In this document: positions 33,337 through 44,512 of the stretch, piece by piece | Layout of the letters: each line of letters opens with the position of its first letter | Position numbering within the stretch: position 1 is the stretch's first letter | Assembly: GCA_030068075.1 (NCBI GenBank) | Contig: CM057834.1 | Span: 96,861,119 to 96,925,118, forward strand | Reading direction: 5' to 3' | Source of the DNA: Paguma larvata | Taxonomy: Eukaryota; Chordata; Mammalia; Carnivora; Viverridae | DNA length: 64,000 bases | Notes under the pieces: model-generated | What the model saw: only the letters and a program-made list of their open reading frames with translations | The model's database searches: none | Told to the model about the DNA's origin: nothing | Position numbers and translations under genes: made by a program

Positions 33337-33778
33337 GGGGCGTCTGGGTGGCTCAGTTGGTTAAGCGACCAACTTTAGCTCGGGTCATGATCTGATGGTT
33401 TGTAAGTTCATCCCCGTGTCCAGCTCTGTGCTGACAGCTTGGGCCTGGAGTCTGCCTCAGATTCTGTGTCTCTCTCTCTCTGCCCTTCCCCTGCTCATGC
33501 TCTCTCTCTCTCAAAAATAAATAGGGGTGCCTGGGTGGCTCAGTTGGTTAAGCTTCCGACTTCGGCTCGGGTCATGATCTCGTGGTTCGTGGGTTTGAGC
33601 CCCACATCGGGCTGTGTGCTGACAGCTTGGAGCCTGGAGCCTGCTTCGGAATCTGTGTCTCCCTCTCTCTCTGCTCCTCCCCTGCTCATGTTCTATTTCT
33701 CCCTCTCTCTCTCAAAAATAAATAAACATTAAAAAATTTAAAATAAAATAAAATAAATAAATAAACACTAAAAAAATT
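33337..33778 (+). mobile_element. CanSINE, plus, with another SINE in its tail
   Basis: The head is ggggcgtctgggtggctcag. The tail is cut after caaaaataaata and resumes after the inner copy. The outer duplication is imperfect (aagccattga / aagccaatgg). Confidence 0.88.
33524..33740 (+). mobile_element. CanSINE, plus, nested in a SINE tail
   Basis: It is full length and starts ggggtgcctgggtggctcag directly after the outer aaaaataaata. Confidence 0.92.
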
Positions 33779-34435
33779 TAAGCCAATGGAGCCCCTTCTT
33801 ATTTATGAGTGTCTGGGACACTCACTGACTTCCTTAGTGGTTCTTATATTTCTCCAGTGTTCTGCCTTCTCCTGTTGCCAATGAGCTTGGTAGGGTAGGC
33901 TCCACATCTTCACTGTTGTCATTATAGCCAATGGCTATTTCTCCTAAAGCTGGAACCAGGTCCTCAAATTTAGGGACATTTTTTTTTTTCTAGAGTGATT
34001 ACAGTTTTCAGTCTAATTAAGGTCTGTCTTCTGGGTTTACGTGTCTTTTACTGGACACTCAAATGATGTTCCCAGGGGACCAGAGAAGTGAGCACCTGAG
34101 GAACACCACCATGTGTCACACACTTGCTGTGTACATGACAGTCCAGTATCTTGATGTCTCTTCCATGTTTTTAGAAGGAAAGAAGTCAGGAATAGGCAGG
34201 GGATGCAGCCATTTTTGTAAAATTCCATACCAGGAATTTTAGTTTCCTAAACTATCCATACCAGGTCAGCCTCTCTGCTCTCTCGGAGGAGTGAAGGTTT
34301 TCTGCTACGTGGTCTTATAAGAATCTTGCCCCAAGCTTTGGGGTATCCTAAGCTAACACATCTCCATTCCCCAGAGTTCTCTCTGACTTACTTCAGGAAG
34401 TCCTAACCCACAAAGAAGCTGGCTATGGTGGAAAG
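33779..34435. other. Intergenic, no gene seen
   Basis: I see no repeat or coding match. The ORF at 34037-34228 has no recognisable family. Confidence 0.5.
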
Positions 34436-34620
34436 GCCTTGAATTTTAGAGTGAGGAAGACCTGGATTTGGATGTCGGCTCTACCGTCTGCCATCTTTGT
34501 GACATGAGGCAAGTCATTTGAATAACTATAACTTTGGTTTCCATATCCAAAGGGTTGCGATAATAATGAAGTGAGATAACATAGATAAAGCACTTTTACC
34601 ACAGTATCTGGCGTTTACTT
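34436..34620 (+). mobile_element. MIR element
   Basis: It reads gaattttagagtgaggaaga, then cctggatttggatgtcggct, aggcaagtcatttgaataac and gaagtgagataa, in MIR order. Confidence 0.65.
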
Positions 34621-34830
34621 CTCCTGGTCTTGCTCCTTCCCATCTCCCTCTACTTCAGATTGTCTAGTATGCACCCTACATGGAAGTCTCCTTAGTTCCC
34701 TTCTCTCAAGTCTTCTTTTCTCCCCTAATCCGAGTCTCTTGGTCCTGTGTTACTTCCCCACAAATGATTCAGCATAAAGCCAACATATTAGGCAAAAGTC
34801 ATATATAGTCAAAATCACCTTTGACATTTC

Positions 34831-35051
34831 TTTTAAATTTTTTTTAATGTTTATTTATTTTTGAGAGACATAGAGACAGAGCATGAGCAGGGGAAGGGCA
34901 GAGAGAGAGGGAGACACAGAATCTGAAGCAGGCTCCAGGCTCTGATGAGCCGTCAGCACAGAGCCCGACGTGGGACTCAAACTCACAGACCGTGAGATCA
35001 TGACCTGAGCTGAAGTTGACCGCTTAACCGACTGAGCCACCCAGGCGCCCC
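34831..35051 (-). mobile_element. CanSINE, minus
   Basis: It is close to consensus, with a target duplication cacctttgacatttctt that carries one mismatch. Confidence 0.95.
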
Positions 35052-35414
35052 TCACCTTTGGCATTTCTTAAGTTCCTCCTAAAGTACAATGTAAATGGTT
35101 TTATGCAGTTCTGCACAGCATTTCTTATATACACTGATGTTTCAGAACCACTGACTTAGATCAAGGGAAGGAAGAAAATGAAAGCCCATTTATAGATGTG
35201 TACGCATTCAAACCACTCTGCCTCTAAATTAATCATCAAATCTCTGGAGGTGGTGAAGCAACACATGGAGAAACTGAAAGTGTTGCTGCTTGCCTGTTGG
35301 GCCTACCCCATTCCGCATTAATATTAAATCTCTATAACCTTAACAGAGTCAACAGACTTGTTTAGTTAGGGGATTACTCCCTCTTATAAGCACACAGGAT
35401 GTGACTTAAGAAGT
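35052..35414. other. Intergenic, no gene seen
   Basis: Nothing recognised. Confidence 0.5.
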
Positions 35415-35530
35415 ATCTATCACATGGGGGCACTATGAGGACTAAAAGCTACAGAGTATGTGCTCATCCACACAGTGCTTGGCATACAGGAAGCATTTAA
35501 TATAAGTTAGCAATCGTTGTTATTATCTTC
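35415..35530 (+). mobile_element. MIR 3' part
   Basis: It reads cagtgcttggcatacaggaa and gcatttaatataagttagca, as in MIR 3' ends. Confidence 0.6.
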
Positions 35531-35879
35531 TTGAAAAGCATCAGATAAAGGACCTAAAATCCCAGAACCAGATGGAAAACCGTCTTTCTCATTTTACTGA
35601 GAAGCATCATATGCACTTAAAGGAAAATATATGACTAGTCCTTTTTAAATATGTGGTTGGGAGAAAACAGGGATTCCGAAGAATCACACATATACTCACA
35701 AGAGAAGAAAGAATCTTACCTAGAATTACCTGTACTATTCTAATGTTTTGCTTCTACTTTTCCTTTCGAGGGGCTTACAAAGACAGGATCTGTTTAAGTT
35801 ACTAGGATTCACTGTTCACTGTTCCTTTTTTATTTATTTATTTTTATTTATTTATTTATTTTTAGAGAAAGACTTTAAA

Positions 35880-36096
35880 AAAAATTTTTTTTTAACGTTT
35901 ATTTATTTTTGAGAGACACAGGAACAGAGTATGAGCAGGGGAAGGGCAGAGAGAGAGACACAGAATCCAAAGCAGGCTCCAGGCTCTGAGCCGTCAGTCA
36001 GCACAGAGCCCAATGTGGGGCTCGAACTCATAGACCATGAGATCATGACCTGAGCCGAAGTGGGCCGCTTAACCAACTGAGCCACCCAGGCGCCCC
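35880..36096 (-). mobile_element. CanSINE, minus
   Basis: It is full length, preceded by a (TTTA)n run at 35828-35862. Confidence 0.93.
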
Positions 36097-36103
36097 TCTT
36101 TTC

Positions 36104-36317
36104 TATTTTTTTAATGTTTATTTATTCTTAAGGGAGAGAGACAGAGAGAGTGTGAGTGGGGGAGGGGCAAAGAAGAAGGGAGACACAGAATCCAAAGCAG
36201 GCCCCAGGCTCTGAGCTGTCAACACAGAGCCCCACGTGGGGCTCAAACTCACACATCGCAAGATCATGACCTGAGCCGAAGTTGGGCGCTGAACCAACTG
36301 AGCCACCCAGGCGCCCC
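36104..36317 (-). mobile_element. CanSINE, minus
   Basis: It lies directly downstream in the same orientation; cactgttc flanks the pair. Confidence 0.92.
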
Positions 36318-36588
36318 TGATCACTGTTCTTATTTCCAGTAGGTGCTAGAAATGAGGTGGCAGGGGTATGTTAACCCCAAAGAGAAAACACACTCTAAAC
36401 TGCAGCTAAGATTGTAATGTTATATTTGTCAGGCCACCATTACCTTGATACCAAAACCAGATAAAGATAGCACCAAAAAAAAAAAAAAAAAAAATTACAG
36501 ACCAATATCTCTGATGAACAAGGATGTAAAAATCCTCAACAAAATACTGACAAACCAAATCAAAAACACATTTAAAAAACCATTCACC

Positions 36589-36812
36589 GGGGCGCCTGGG
36601 TGGCTCGGTTGGTTAAGCGGCTGACTTCAGCTCAGGTCATGATCTCACGGTCTGTGAGTTCAAGCCCCGCGTCGGGCTTGGTGCTAACGGCTCAGAGCCT
36701 GGAGCCTGCTTCAGATTCTGTGTCTCCCTCTCTCTCTGCCCTTCCCCTGCTCACACTCTGTCTCTGTGTCTCTCAGAAAGAAATAAAAACGTTACAAAAA
36801 AAATTAAAAAAA
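36589..36812 (+). mobile_element. CanSINE, plus, in L1
   Basis: It is close to consensus and splits the L1 after ttaaaaaaccattcacc. The duplication is imperfect on the right (aaatcattcgcc). Confidence 0.94.
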
Positions 36813-37430
36813 AATCATTCGCCACAATCAAATGGAACTTATTCCTGGGTTGCGGGGGTGATTCAGTGTTTGCAAGTCAATCATGATCTATCACATCAGA
36901 AAGAGAAAGAATAAGAACCCTACTATCACTTCAATAGACACAAAAAGCATCTGACAGAGTACAACACCCACTCATGATAAAAACCCTCAGCAAAGTAGGT
37001 TTAGAACAGACCTCAACATAATAAATGCCATCTATCAAAACCCCACAGCTTCCATCATCTTCAATGGGGAAGAACGGAGAGCCTTTCCTCTAAGGTCAGG
37101 AACAAGACAAGGGTGTCCACTCTCACCACTTTCATTCGACCTAGTACTGAAAGTCCTAGCCGTGGAAATCAGACAACAAAAAGAAATAAAAGGCATCCAA
37201 ATTGGTAAGGAAAAAGTAAAACTCTCACTATATGCAGATGACACGATGCTATAAATAGAAAACAAAAGTCTCCACCAAAAAAACTATTAGGACTGATAAA
37301 CGAATTCAGTGAAGTTGCAGGATACCAAATAAATGTACAGAAATCTGTTGCATGTCTACACACCAATAATGAAGCAGCAGGAAGTAAAATTAAGAAAACA
37401 ATCCCATTTACAACTGCACAAAAATTAATT

Positions 37431-37640
37431 TTTTTAACATTTATTTATTTTTGAGAGACATAGAGACAGAGCATGAGTCGGGGAAGAGCAGGGAGAGAGA
37501 GGGAGACACAGAATCCGAAACAGGCTCCAGACTCTGAGACATCAGCACAGAGCCCGATGCGGGGCTCGAACTCACAGATCACGAGATCATGACCTGAGCC
37601 GAAGTCGGCCGATTAACCGACTGAGCCACCCAGGCGCCCC
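37431..37640 (-). mobile_element. CanSINE, minus, in L1
   Basis: The 19-bp target duplication caactgcacaaaaattaat is exact. Confidence 0.95.
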
Positions 37641-39020
37641 AACAACTGCACAAAAATTAATAAAATACCTAGGAATACATCTAATCAGAGAGGTGAAAGA
37701 CCTGTACGCTGAAAACTGTAAAACATTAATGAAAGAAACTGAAGTATCCACAAAGAAATGGAAATACATTCCATGCTCATGGACTGGAAGAACCATATTG
37801 TTAAAATTTCTCTATCACCCAAAGCAATCTACAAATTTAATGCAATCCCTATCAAAATACCAACAGATTTTTTCACAGAACTATCACAGAGAATCCTAAA
37901 ATTTGTATGGAAACACATAAGACCCCAAATAGCTAAAGCGACCTTAAAAGAAAAACAAGGTTGGAAGCATCATAATTCCGGACTTCAAGTTATGTAACAG
38001 AGGTGTAGCAATCAAAACATTATGGCGCCGGCACACAAATAGACACACAGATCAATGGAACAGAATAGAAAACCCAGAAAAAAAACCTCGATTATATGGT
38101 GAATTAATTTTTGACAAAGGAGGCAAGACTATGCAATGGGAAAAAGAGAGTCTCTTCAACAAATGGTGTTGGGAAAATTGGACAGCAGCATGCCAAAGAA
38201 TGAAACTGGACCACTTTCTTTCACCATACACAAAAATAAATTCAAAATGGATGAACGACCTAAATGTGTGACCTAAAACCATAAAAACTGGAGAAGAGAG
38301 CAGGCAGTAACTTCTCGGACATCAGCCATAGCAACTTTTTTCTAGACAGGTCCCCTGGGGCAAGGGAAACAAAAGCAAAAGTAAACTATTGGGACTACAT
38401 CAAAATCAAAAGCTTCCGAAGCGAAGGAAACAATCGACAAAACTAACAGGCAGCCTATGGAATGGGAGAAGATATTGCAAATGACATATCAGATAAAGGC
38501 TTAGTGTAAGTATAAGTATTATAAAACTCAATACCCCAAAAAACCCAAATAATCCAGTTTAAATATAGGCAGAAGACATGAACAGAGATTTCCTTAAAGA
38601 CATACAGGTGGGCAACAGACGCATGAAAAGGTGTTTACCATCACTTATCATTAGGGAAATGCAAATCAAAGCTAGGAGAGAACACCTCACACCTGTCAGA
38701 ATGGCTACAATAGAAAACACGGGAAACAACAGGTGTTGGCAAAGATGTGGAGAAAAAAAGAATCTTCTTTCACTCTTGTTGGGAATGCAAACTGTTGCAG
38801 CCACTCTGGAAAACAGGATGGAGCTTCCTCGAAAGTTAAAAATAGAACTGCCCTACCATCCAGCAATCACAGTATTGGGTATTTACTCAAAGACATACAT
38901 TGACCACTTCAAAGACATACATTGACCCCTATGTTTATAGCTATTTACAATACCCAAGTGTACTTGGGAAACAGCCCAAGTGCTCATTGATTGATGAATG
39001 GATAAAGAAAATGTGAGCTC

Positions 39021-39053
39021 TGTGTGTGTGTGTGCGTGCACACACACACACAC
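39021..39053. repeat. (TG)n(CA)n palindromic dinucleotide
   Basis: A TG run is followed by a CA run with gcgtgc between, inside the L1. The ends are self-complementary. Confidence 0.93.
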
Positions 39054-39225
39054 GGGAATATTATTCAACCTTTAAAAAGAATGAAATCTTGCCATTTGCA
39101 ATGACCTAGAGTAGAGAGTATAATGCAATAATGCTAAGTGAAATAAGTCAGAGAAATACAAATACCATATGATATCACTTATATGTGGAATTTAAGAAAC
39201 AAAACAAATGACCAAAGGGGTAGAA

Positions 39226-39251
39226 AGAGAGAGAGAGAGAGAGAGAGAGAA
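39226..39251. repeat. (GA)n microsatellite in L1
   Basis: About 13 GA units in the L1 3' end. Confidence 0.92.
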
Positions 39252-39429
39252 GCCAAGAAACAGACTCTTAACTATATAGAGAACAAATGGATGGTTACCA
39301 GAGGGTAGGTGGGTGGGAGGAGATCCGAACTAGGTGATGGGGATGAAGGAGGGCTTTTGTCATCATGAGCACTGGGTAATTAAAATAAAAACTTAAAAAA
39401 GAGAAAATATCAACAAGTTATCAGAAAAA

Positions 39430-39815
39430 AATGCTTAAAGTGTGAACAGTTCAGAGAAAAGGGAGTTCACGAGGCTTTTAAGCTTATGGTGTTCAACTTT
39501 ACTCATAATAAGAGAAAGACAAGTAATACTGAATGAGAGCCCACTTTTTACGTGTCAGGTTGGCAAAGACCAAAAAAGTTCAGAATATGGTGGATTCATG
39601 TGGGGGATGAAACAGATACTCTTATGCCTCATTGGTGAGAGTTTATAGATATAACTGCCACAAAGACAACTTGTCGATATACTTCAACATTTTATGTATA
39701 CATACTTTTTGACCCAGCATTTGCACTTCTAGAAAAGTTTCCAACAGATGTTATTATTATTTTCTTTTAATATGGAACGCTTCACGAATTTGCGTGTCAT
39801 CCACGCTCAGGGGCC

Positions 39816-39857
<42 letters not shown>

Positions 39858-40012
39858 GGCCGAAGCGAGCACCCAACAGATGTTCTGTACGTATGCACCA
39901 AGAAGTATGTTTCAGGATATTTGTGACAATATTGCTTACAATAATAATATTGTCTAATTAGATTAGAAATAACCTCAGTGTTTCTCCAGAGGGGATTGGT
40001 GTCAAGTAAGGA
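39430..40012 (+). mobile_element. Old L1 (L1M-like) fragment, plus, split by U6
   Basis: It reads tgtcaggttggcaaagacca, then ttggtgagagtttatagata and tttgacccagcatttgcact, as in old L1 elements. It is more diverged than the L1 to its left. Confidence 0.65.
39768..39872 (-). pseudogene. U6 snRNA retropseudogene
   Basis: This is full-length U6 on the minus strand, with changes in the GGCCGCAC and GAGCGTGG regions. The A-rich tail (plus strand ttattattattttctttt) and the 12-bp target duplication ccaacagatgtt show L1-mediated insertion. Upstream is L1 sequence, so no U6 promoter is present. Confidence 0.95.
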
Positions 40013-40450
40013 ACCGTGGGTTCTGAGATTTTGCCCTATTTATAAATTCCCAAGGTAGCCTGCCGTAGTTTTCAGAGATGGTGGAGAAGACAGGAGACTC
40101 CTGGGTCAGAGACAAGGGACTTTTTTTACTCACAGAGCAGCAGAGAGCAGGAGCTTCATGTTCCCATCGGTTCGCCCATAGGGACAGCGTAGTACGCCTC
40201 AGGTGGCTGGTGCACACACACTGGGGATCTGTGTCACGGCAGAGGGACAGCAAGCTCAGGGAGTTCCCAAAATGGAATGCCAGATTTAGCAAACAGAAAT
40301 ACAGATAAACGACAGATAATTTTTAGTATAAGTATTGCATAGGGCACACTTATTTATCTGAAATTCAAATTTAACTGGGCATCTTCTATGTCACCTGGAA
40401 GTCCTATCCTAATCTTACTAGGGCGATACTAGCATCCATGTACAAATTTT
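40013..40450. other. Intergenic, no gene seen
   Basis: Overlapping ORFs on both strands (40002-40308) have no recognised family. Confidence 0.5.
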
Positions 40451-40672
40451 TTATTTTTATTTTATTTTTAAATTTTTAAAATGTTTATTTTAGAGAGAGA
40501 GAGAGAGAGAGCACGCAAGCAAGGGAGGGGAGAGAGAGAGGGAGACAGAGAATCCCAAGCAGGCTCCATGCTGTCAGCACAGAGCCCAATGTGAGGCTCA
40601 AACCCACGAACCGTGAAATCATGACCTGAGTTGAAGTTGGACGCCCAACTGACTGAGCCACCCAGGCGCCCC
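40451..40672 (-). mobile_element. CanSINE, minus
   Basis: It is full length with a GA run, and ends gccacccaggcgcccc. Confidence 0.92.
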
Positions 40673-40879
40673 TACATGTGCAACTTCTGACCTAGAGGAA
40701 GACAGTGTCTTTATTATCCTAATGGAGAAACAAATATGCCTTCTCCCCCAAAGGGAGACGTTATCTCTGTTTTCACAGGCTGTTTGCCCTACAAATGTCC
40801 TTGGAAAGCTTGTCCAGGATAAAAGGTGTCACAACACGTGTAGAGAACTGCCCTGCAAAATTTCACCTCAACTGAGGTG

Positions 40880-40962
40880 TAAAAATAACGGCAACATCTA
40901 CTTCGTGTGGTTGATGTAAGGATGATTGTGTAAAGTGCTCAATAAATCCTAATCACCAGCTC
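40880..40962 (+). mobile_element. MIR 3' part
   Basis: It reads gtgtaaaaataacggcaaca and gtaaagtgctcaataaatcc. Confidence 0.55.
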
Positions 40963-41006
40963 AATGTTCGTTTTTTGTTTTTAAAATAGGTGTTTTTTAA
41001 TATCCC

Positions 41007-41204
41007 TTTTTGAAAAGTTTATCTACTTTGAGAGAGAGAGAGACAGGGAGGGACGAGCAGGGAGAGAGAGAGAGAATCCCCAAGCAGGCTCCATGCTGAC
41101 AGCGCAGAGCCCAATGAGGGACGCAAATTCACGAACTAGGAGATCATGACCTGAGCCAAAATCAAGAGTCTGGCTCTTAACCGACCGAACCACCCAGGCG
41201 CCCC
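41007..41204 (-). mobile_element. CanSINE, minus
   Basis: It is diverged and ends accacccaggcgcccc. Confidence 0.9.
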
Positions 41205-42045
41205 TCCATGTTAGTTTACTGCCTGTTTGGAAATTGCTGTTTTTAATTCTTTCAAACCTCCTTGGTCAAGCTTCTGTGACTTTGTAGCTTGCAAGCTTCT
41301 CTAATCCTGTGTGTCTGCGCCCTCCTCCCCACGATTCCGCGTTTTTAAGATCTAGCAGCACGGCCCCGTTTGGAGTTCTCAGTACCTCCCTTGCTGAGCA
41401 TGCCTCTAGGACTTCGCATCGCTGGAAGGACCGTGTTCCATTCTCAGGACATCTGATACCTTCTGTTTTTCCTTCAAGACTCAGCTATCATGTCACCCGC
41501 TCCAGGAAGCCTTCCCTGAAACTCTCTGAACACAGAAATACTTACTACAGCTACTTTCATTTCATGTTTGCATCTGTTGTGGGTGGAATTCTGGGAATTT
41601 TCATCCTCAACTCTAATAATCTGATCGCCACACAGTTGCCCGATCTTTCATGTACGCCTAGATGAGAGCTACGTGCACTTGTACTAGGGGCGCACTGACC
41701 TTTGGCTTTGGACTCAGAGCTCCACCCAATGCTGCCATCCAGACTTGGCCACTGCAAGGTGGAACAGCGGAATCCTTGCTCAGTGTCATTGCTGGTGTTC
41801 TTAGACCTGTACGTGAGTAAGGAGCATACAATTGGGTAGATTTCCGTCATGTCCCGTTGATGCTTCGATCTTCAGTAACACGAATATAGCATGTCACTCA
41901 TTTTTATTGTTAACATCTTAATATCTACTTTCAAATTTAGGTATTCTGAATTCTAGATAACTTGATTCCTTGAAAAGCTAAATTTGGTGTTCTCCTTTAT
42001 ATGTTGTACTGCTAACAGTCAGCGGAAGTACATATGATCGTATAT
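41205..42045. other. Intergenic, possible L2 piece, no gene
   Basis: The segment near 41484-41525 (cgctccaggaagccttccct) resembles L2. A 118-codon ORF over it (41309-41665) is not supported as a gene. Confidence 0.5.
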
Positions 42046-42230
42046 TTTCAACATTTATTTATTTTGAGAGGGGGAGGAGGGACAGAGAGAGAGAGAGAGA
42101 GAGAGGTAGATAGAAAATCCCAAGCAGGCGCTGCCCTGTCAGTGCAGAGCCCATTGAGGGGCCCGAACTTGCAAACTGTGAGGTCATGACCTGAGCCGGA
42201 CACTTAACCAACTGAGCCCCCAGGTGCCCC
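42046..42230 (-). mobile_element. CanSINE, minus
   Basis: It is diverged with a long GA run. It ends ctgagcccccaggtgcccc. Confidence 0.88.
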
Positions 42231-42402
42231 TGCCCAGATAACTTTAGAAGAACGTTATATCCTTTTTGAGCCTACAGATGTTTATAAAAACATAAATATG
42301 AACACAGGGCAAAACAGTAAAGATTAGATTATATCATAATTCTAATTACCGTAGAATTCTTTGGTGCGATTGCATTCACAACACTAAATAAAATCTGTAG
42401 AA

Positions 42403-42446
42403 GGGCTCCTGGCTGGCTCGGTAGGTAGAGCATGCAACTCTTGAAA
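42403..42446 (+). mobile_element. Short tRNA-type CanSINE head, truncated
   Basis: Only gggctcctggctggctcggt and the next 20 bases or so remain. Confidence 0.65.
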
Positions 42447-42593
42447 AACAAAAGAAAAATACTTTATAAAAAATATGTAGGAACTAATGTTTAATTACCT
42501 AATTCCATTTAGTCTGCAAATCTCAAAAAGCCCTATTTGGTAATTTTTCACGTATTAGGAGGATAAATTAAAGAGAATGTCGGCAGGGGGGCA

Positions 42594-43036
42594 GGGTGGC
42601 ACCTGGGTAGCTCAGTGATTAAGCATCTGACTCTTTTTTTTTTTTTTAATTTTTTTATTAATGTTTATTTATTTTTGAGAGACATAGACGCACAGCGTGA
42701 ACAGGGGAAGGGCAGAGAGAGAGGGAGACACAGAATCGGAAGCAGGCTCCAGGCTCTGAGCCATCAGCACAGAGCCCGATGCGGGGCTCAAACTCACAGA
42801 CCGTGAGATCATGACCTGAGCTGAAGTCAGCCGCCCAACCGGCTGAGCCACCCAGGCGCCCCAAGCATCTGACTCTTGATTTTCGGCTCAGGTTGTGATC
42901 TCACGGTTCCTGGGCGGAAGCCCCGAGCGGCATCAGTGCACAGCCTGCTTGGGATTCTCTCTCTCCCTCTCTCTGACCCTCCCCAGCTTGTGCTCTCTCT
43001 CTCTCAAAAATAAATAAACATTAAAAAAATATAAAA
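42594..43036 (+). mobile_element. CanSINE, plus, split by a nested SINE
   Basis: The head (to 42634) and body (from 42863) flank an inverted copy. Confidence 0.88.
42635..42862 (-). mobile_element. CanSINE, minus, nested
   Basis: The 13-bp duplication aagcatctgactc is exact. Confidence 0.95.
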
Positions 43037-43103
43037 GCAGAATGTCAACCTCAAAATTTCATGAAGACAAAAACTCATGCACAACATATTTATGATAAAT
43101 CAC

Positions 43104-43312
43104 CTTTTTTTTCTTAGGCTTATTTATTTTGAGAGAGAGAGTGCCACTCAGGAGAGGCAGAGAGAGGAGAGGGGGAGAGACAAAGTCCCAAGCATGCTCC
43201 ATGCTGACAGCCCGGAGCCCAATATGGAGTTCGAATACACCAACCATGAGATCATGACCTGAGCTGAAATCAAAAGTCAGATACTTAACCAACAGAGCCA
43301 CCCAGTTGCCCC
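43104..43312 (-). mobile_element. CanSINE, minus
   Basis: The target duplication is tgataaatca. Confidence 0.92.
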
Positions 43313-43353
43313 TGATAAATCATCTTTGAGTCATGATTAAAAGTATAGAGACA

Positions 43354-43580
43354 GGGGCGCCTGGGTGGCTCAGTCGGTTGAGCGGCTGACTTCGGCTCAG
43401 GTTATGATCTCACGGTCTGTGGTTTCGAGCCCCACGTCGGGCTCTGTGCTGACGGCTCAGAGCCTGGAGCCTGCTTTGGATTCTGTGTTTCCCTCTCTCT
43501 CTCTCTGCCCTTCCCCTGCTCATGCACTGTCTCTCTGTCTGTCAAAAATAAATAAACGTTAAAAAAATAAATTAAAAAAA
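43354..43580 (+). mobile_element. CanSINE, plus
   Basis: It is close to consensus, with the target duplication aaagtatagagacag. Confidence 0.95.
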
Positions 43581-43903
43581 AAGTATAGAGACAGAATGAA
43601 AAAAAAATGTTTAGAAAAATGAGACACCCAAAATACACGTGTTGTCTCTAAACAATGGACTACTCACGAATGGTTTTAATAAGACAGTATCTCATGGTTT
43701 GGGATCCGTGAGGGCTAATGCTCTTTAAAGCTTGTAGAAATAATTGCAATAGCTTAATAATCATTTCAGCAGTTGAAGAGAAAGGATTTTTGAGATTTGC
43801 TGAAGGTATGGATTCTAAATATTGATTTATTTTAGAAAACATTCCTAAAAACTGTTTCTGGATTTACATTTTGCTATATACACAAAAAGCTTAATGAAAA
43901 TGT

Positions 43904-43971
43904 TAAATATGCTCCCAAAATATATGGTGTGATGTTTGGACACAAGGTTGGAAGAATCAACCTTAACTTTT
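43904..43971 (+). repeat. 68-bp direct repeat, copy 1
   Basis: It starts taaatatgctcccaaaatat and ends aatcaaccttaactttt. It differs from copy 2 at about two positions. Confidence 0.9.
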
Positions 43972-44444
43972 CAGATTTGACAACAAAGACGATTAAAGAT
44001 TAATTCAACCATGTTTTCCCTTTCCTTACGTGGTGAAAGAGTCTTGTGTCTCACACAGTGAATCCAACTTTGAGAAACATTCACGGAATAAAAAGTCACA
44101 TAGACCAATGCATGAAATTATCATTGACTACAGAACACATAGGGTAAAAGGCTACGAACACAAAGATACTGTAATTTGTTTACACCTCACAGTTTTATAT
44201 TCAGAAAATGGTCATGGCTTAAAAAGATGTAACCAAAAAATGACTGGCTGCAAGCAGAAAGACTGTAGACCACATCCGTAATTTTTCTTCAGCCGATAAC
44301 AAATTATATGATATACAAGAGATTGTGAAACTGTCATGTACATATACAAGATATGTAAACAAGGTGAAATAACAGCTATTACGTGTTTCAAAGGCTAATG
44401 AGTAAGGCCTTAATTCTATATTTCCCAAAGAACATGGCCAACGG

Positions 44445-44512
44445 TAAATATGCTCCCAAAATATATGGTGTGACGTTTGGACACAAGGTTGGAAGAATCA
44501 ACCTTAATTTTT
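44445..44512 (+). repeat. 68-bp direct repeat, copy 2
   Basis: It lies 541 bp downstream of copy 1. The flanks do not match, so the duplication is limited to this segment. Confidence 0.9.

Larger units (their letters stand above)
36415..39400 (+). mobile_element. L1 3' half: ORF2 reverse-transcriptase part to 3' end
   Basis: About 2.5 kb of L1 with two SINE insertions. Markers in order: ttaccttgataccaaaacca, the reverse-transcriptase active site YADD (37231-37242), ttcaacaaatggtgttggga (38156), a TG/CA palindrome (39021), a (GA)n run and the tail near 39375. A stop codon follows YADDTML at 37252 where intact elements continue, so this copy cannot make ORF2 protein. The 5' half is absent. It lies between ZNF425 and ZNF398. 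Confidence 0.92.

Noticed and set aside
36415..39400. Active L1 reverse-transcriptase gene
   Set aside because: A stop codon follows the YADD region, the 5' half is missing and two SINEs interrupt it.
27738..39872. Functional U6 snRNA genes
   Set aside because: Both copies have A-tails and target duplications, and the DNA upstream is SINE or L1 rather than a U6 promoter.
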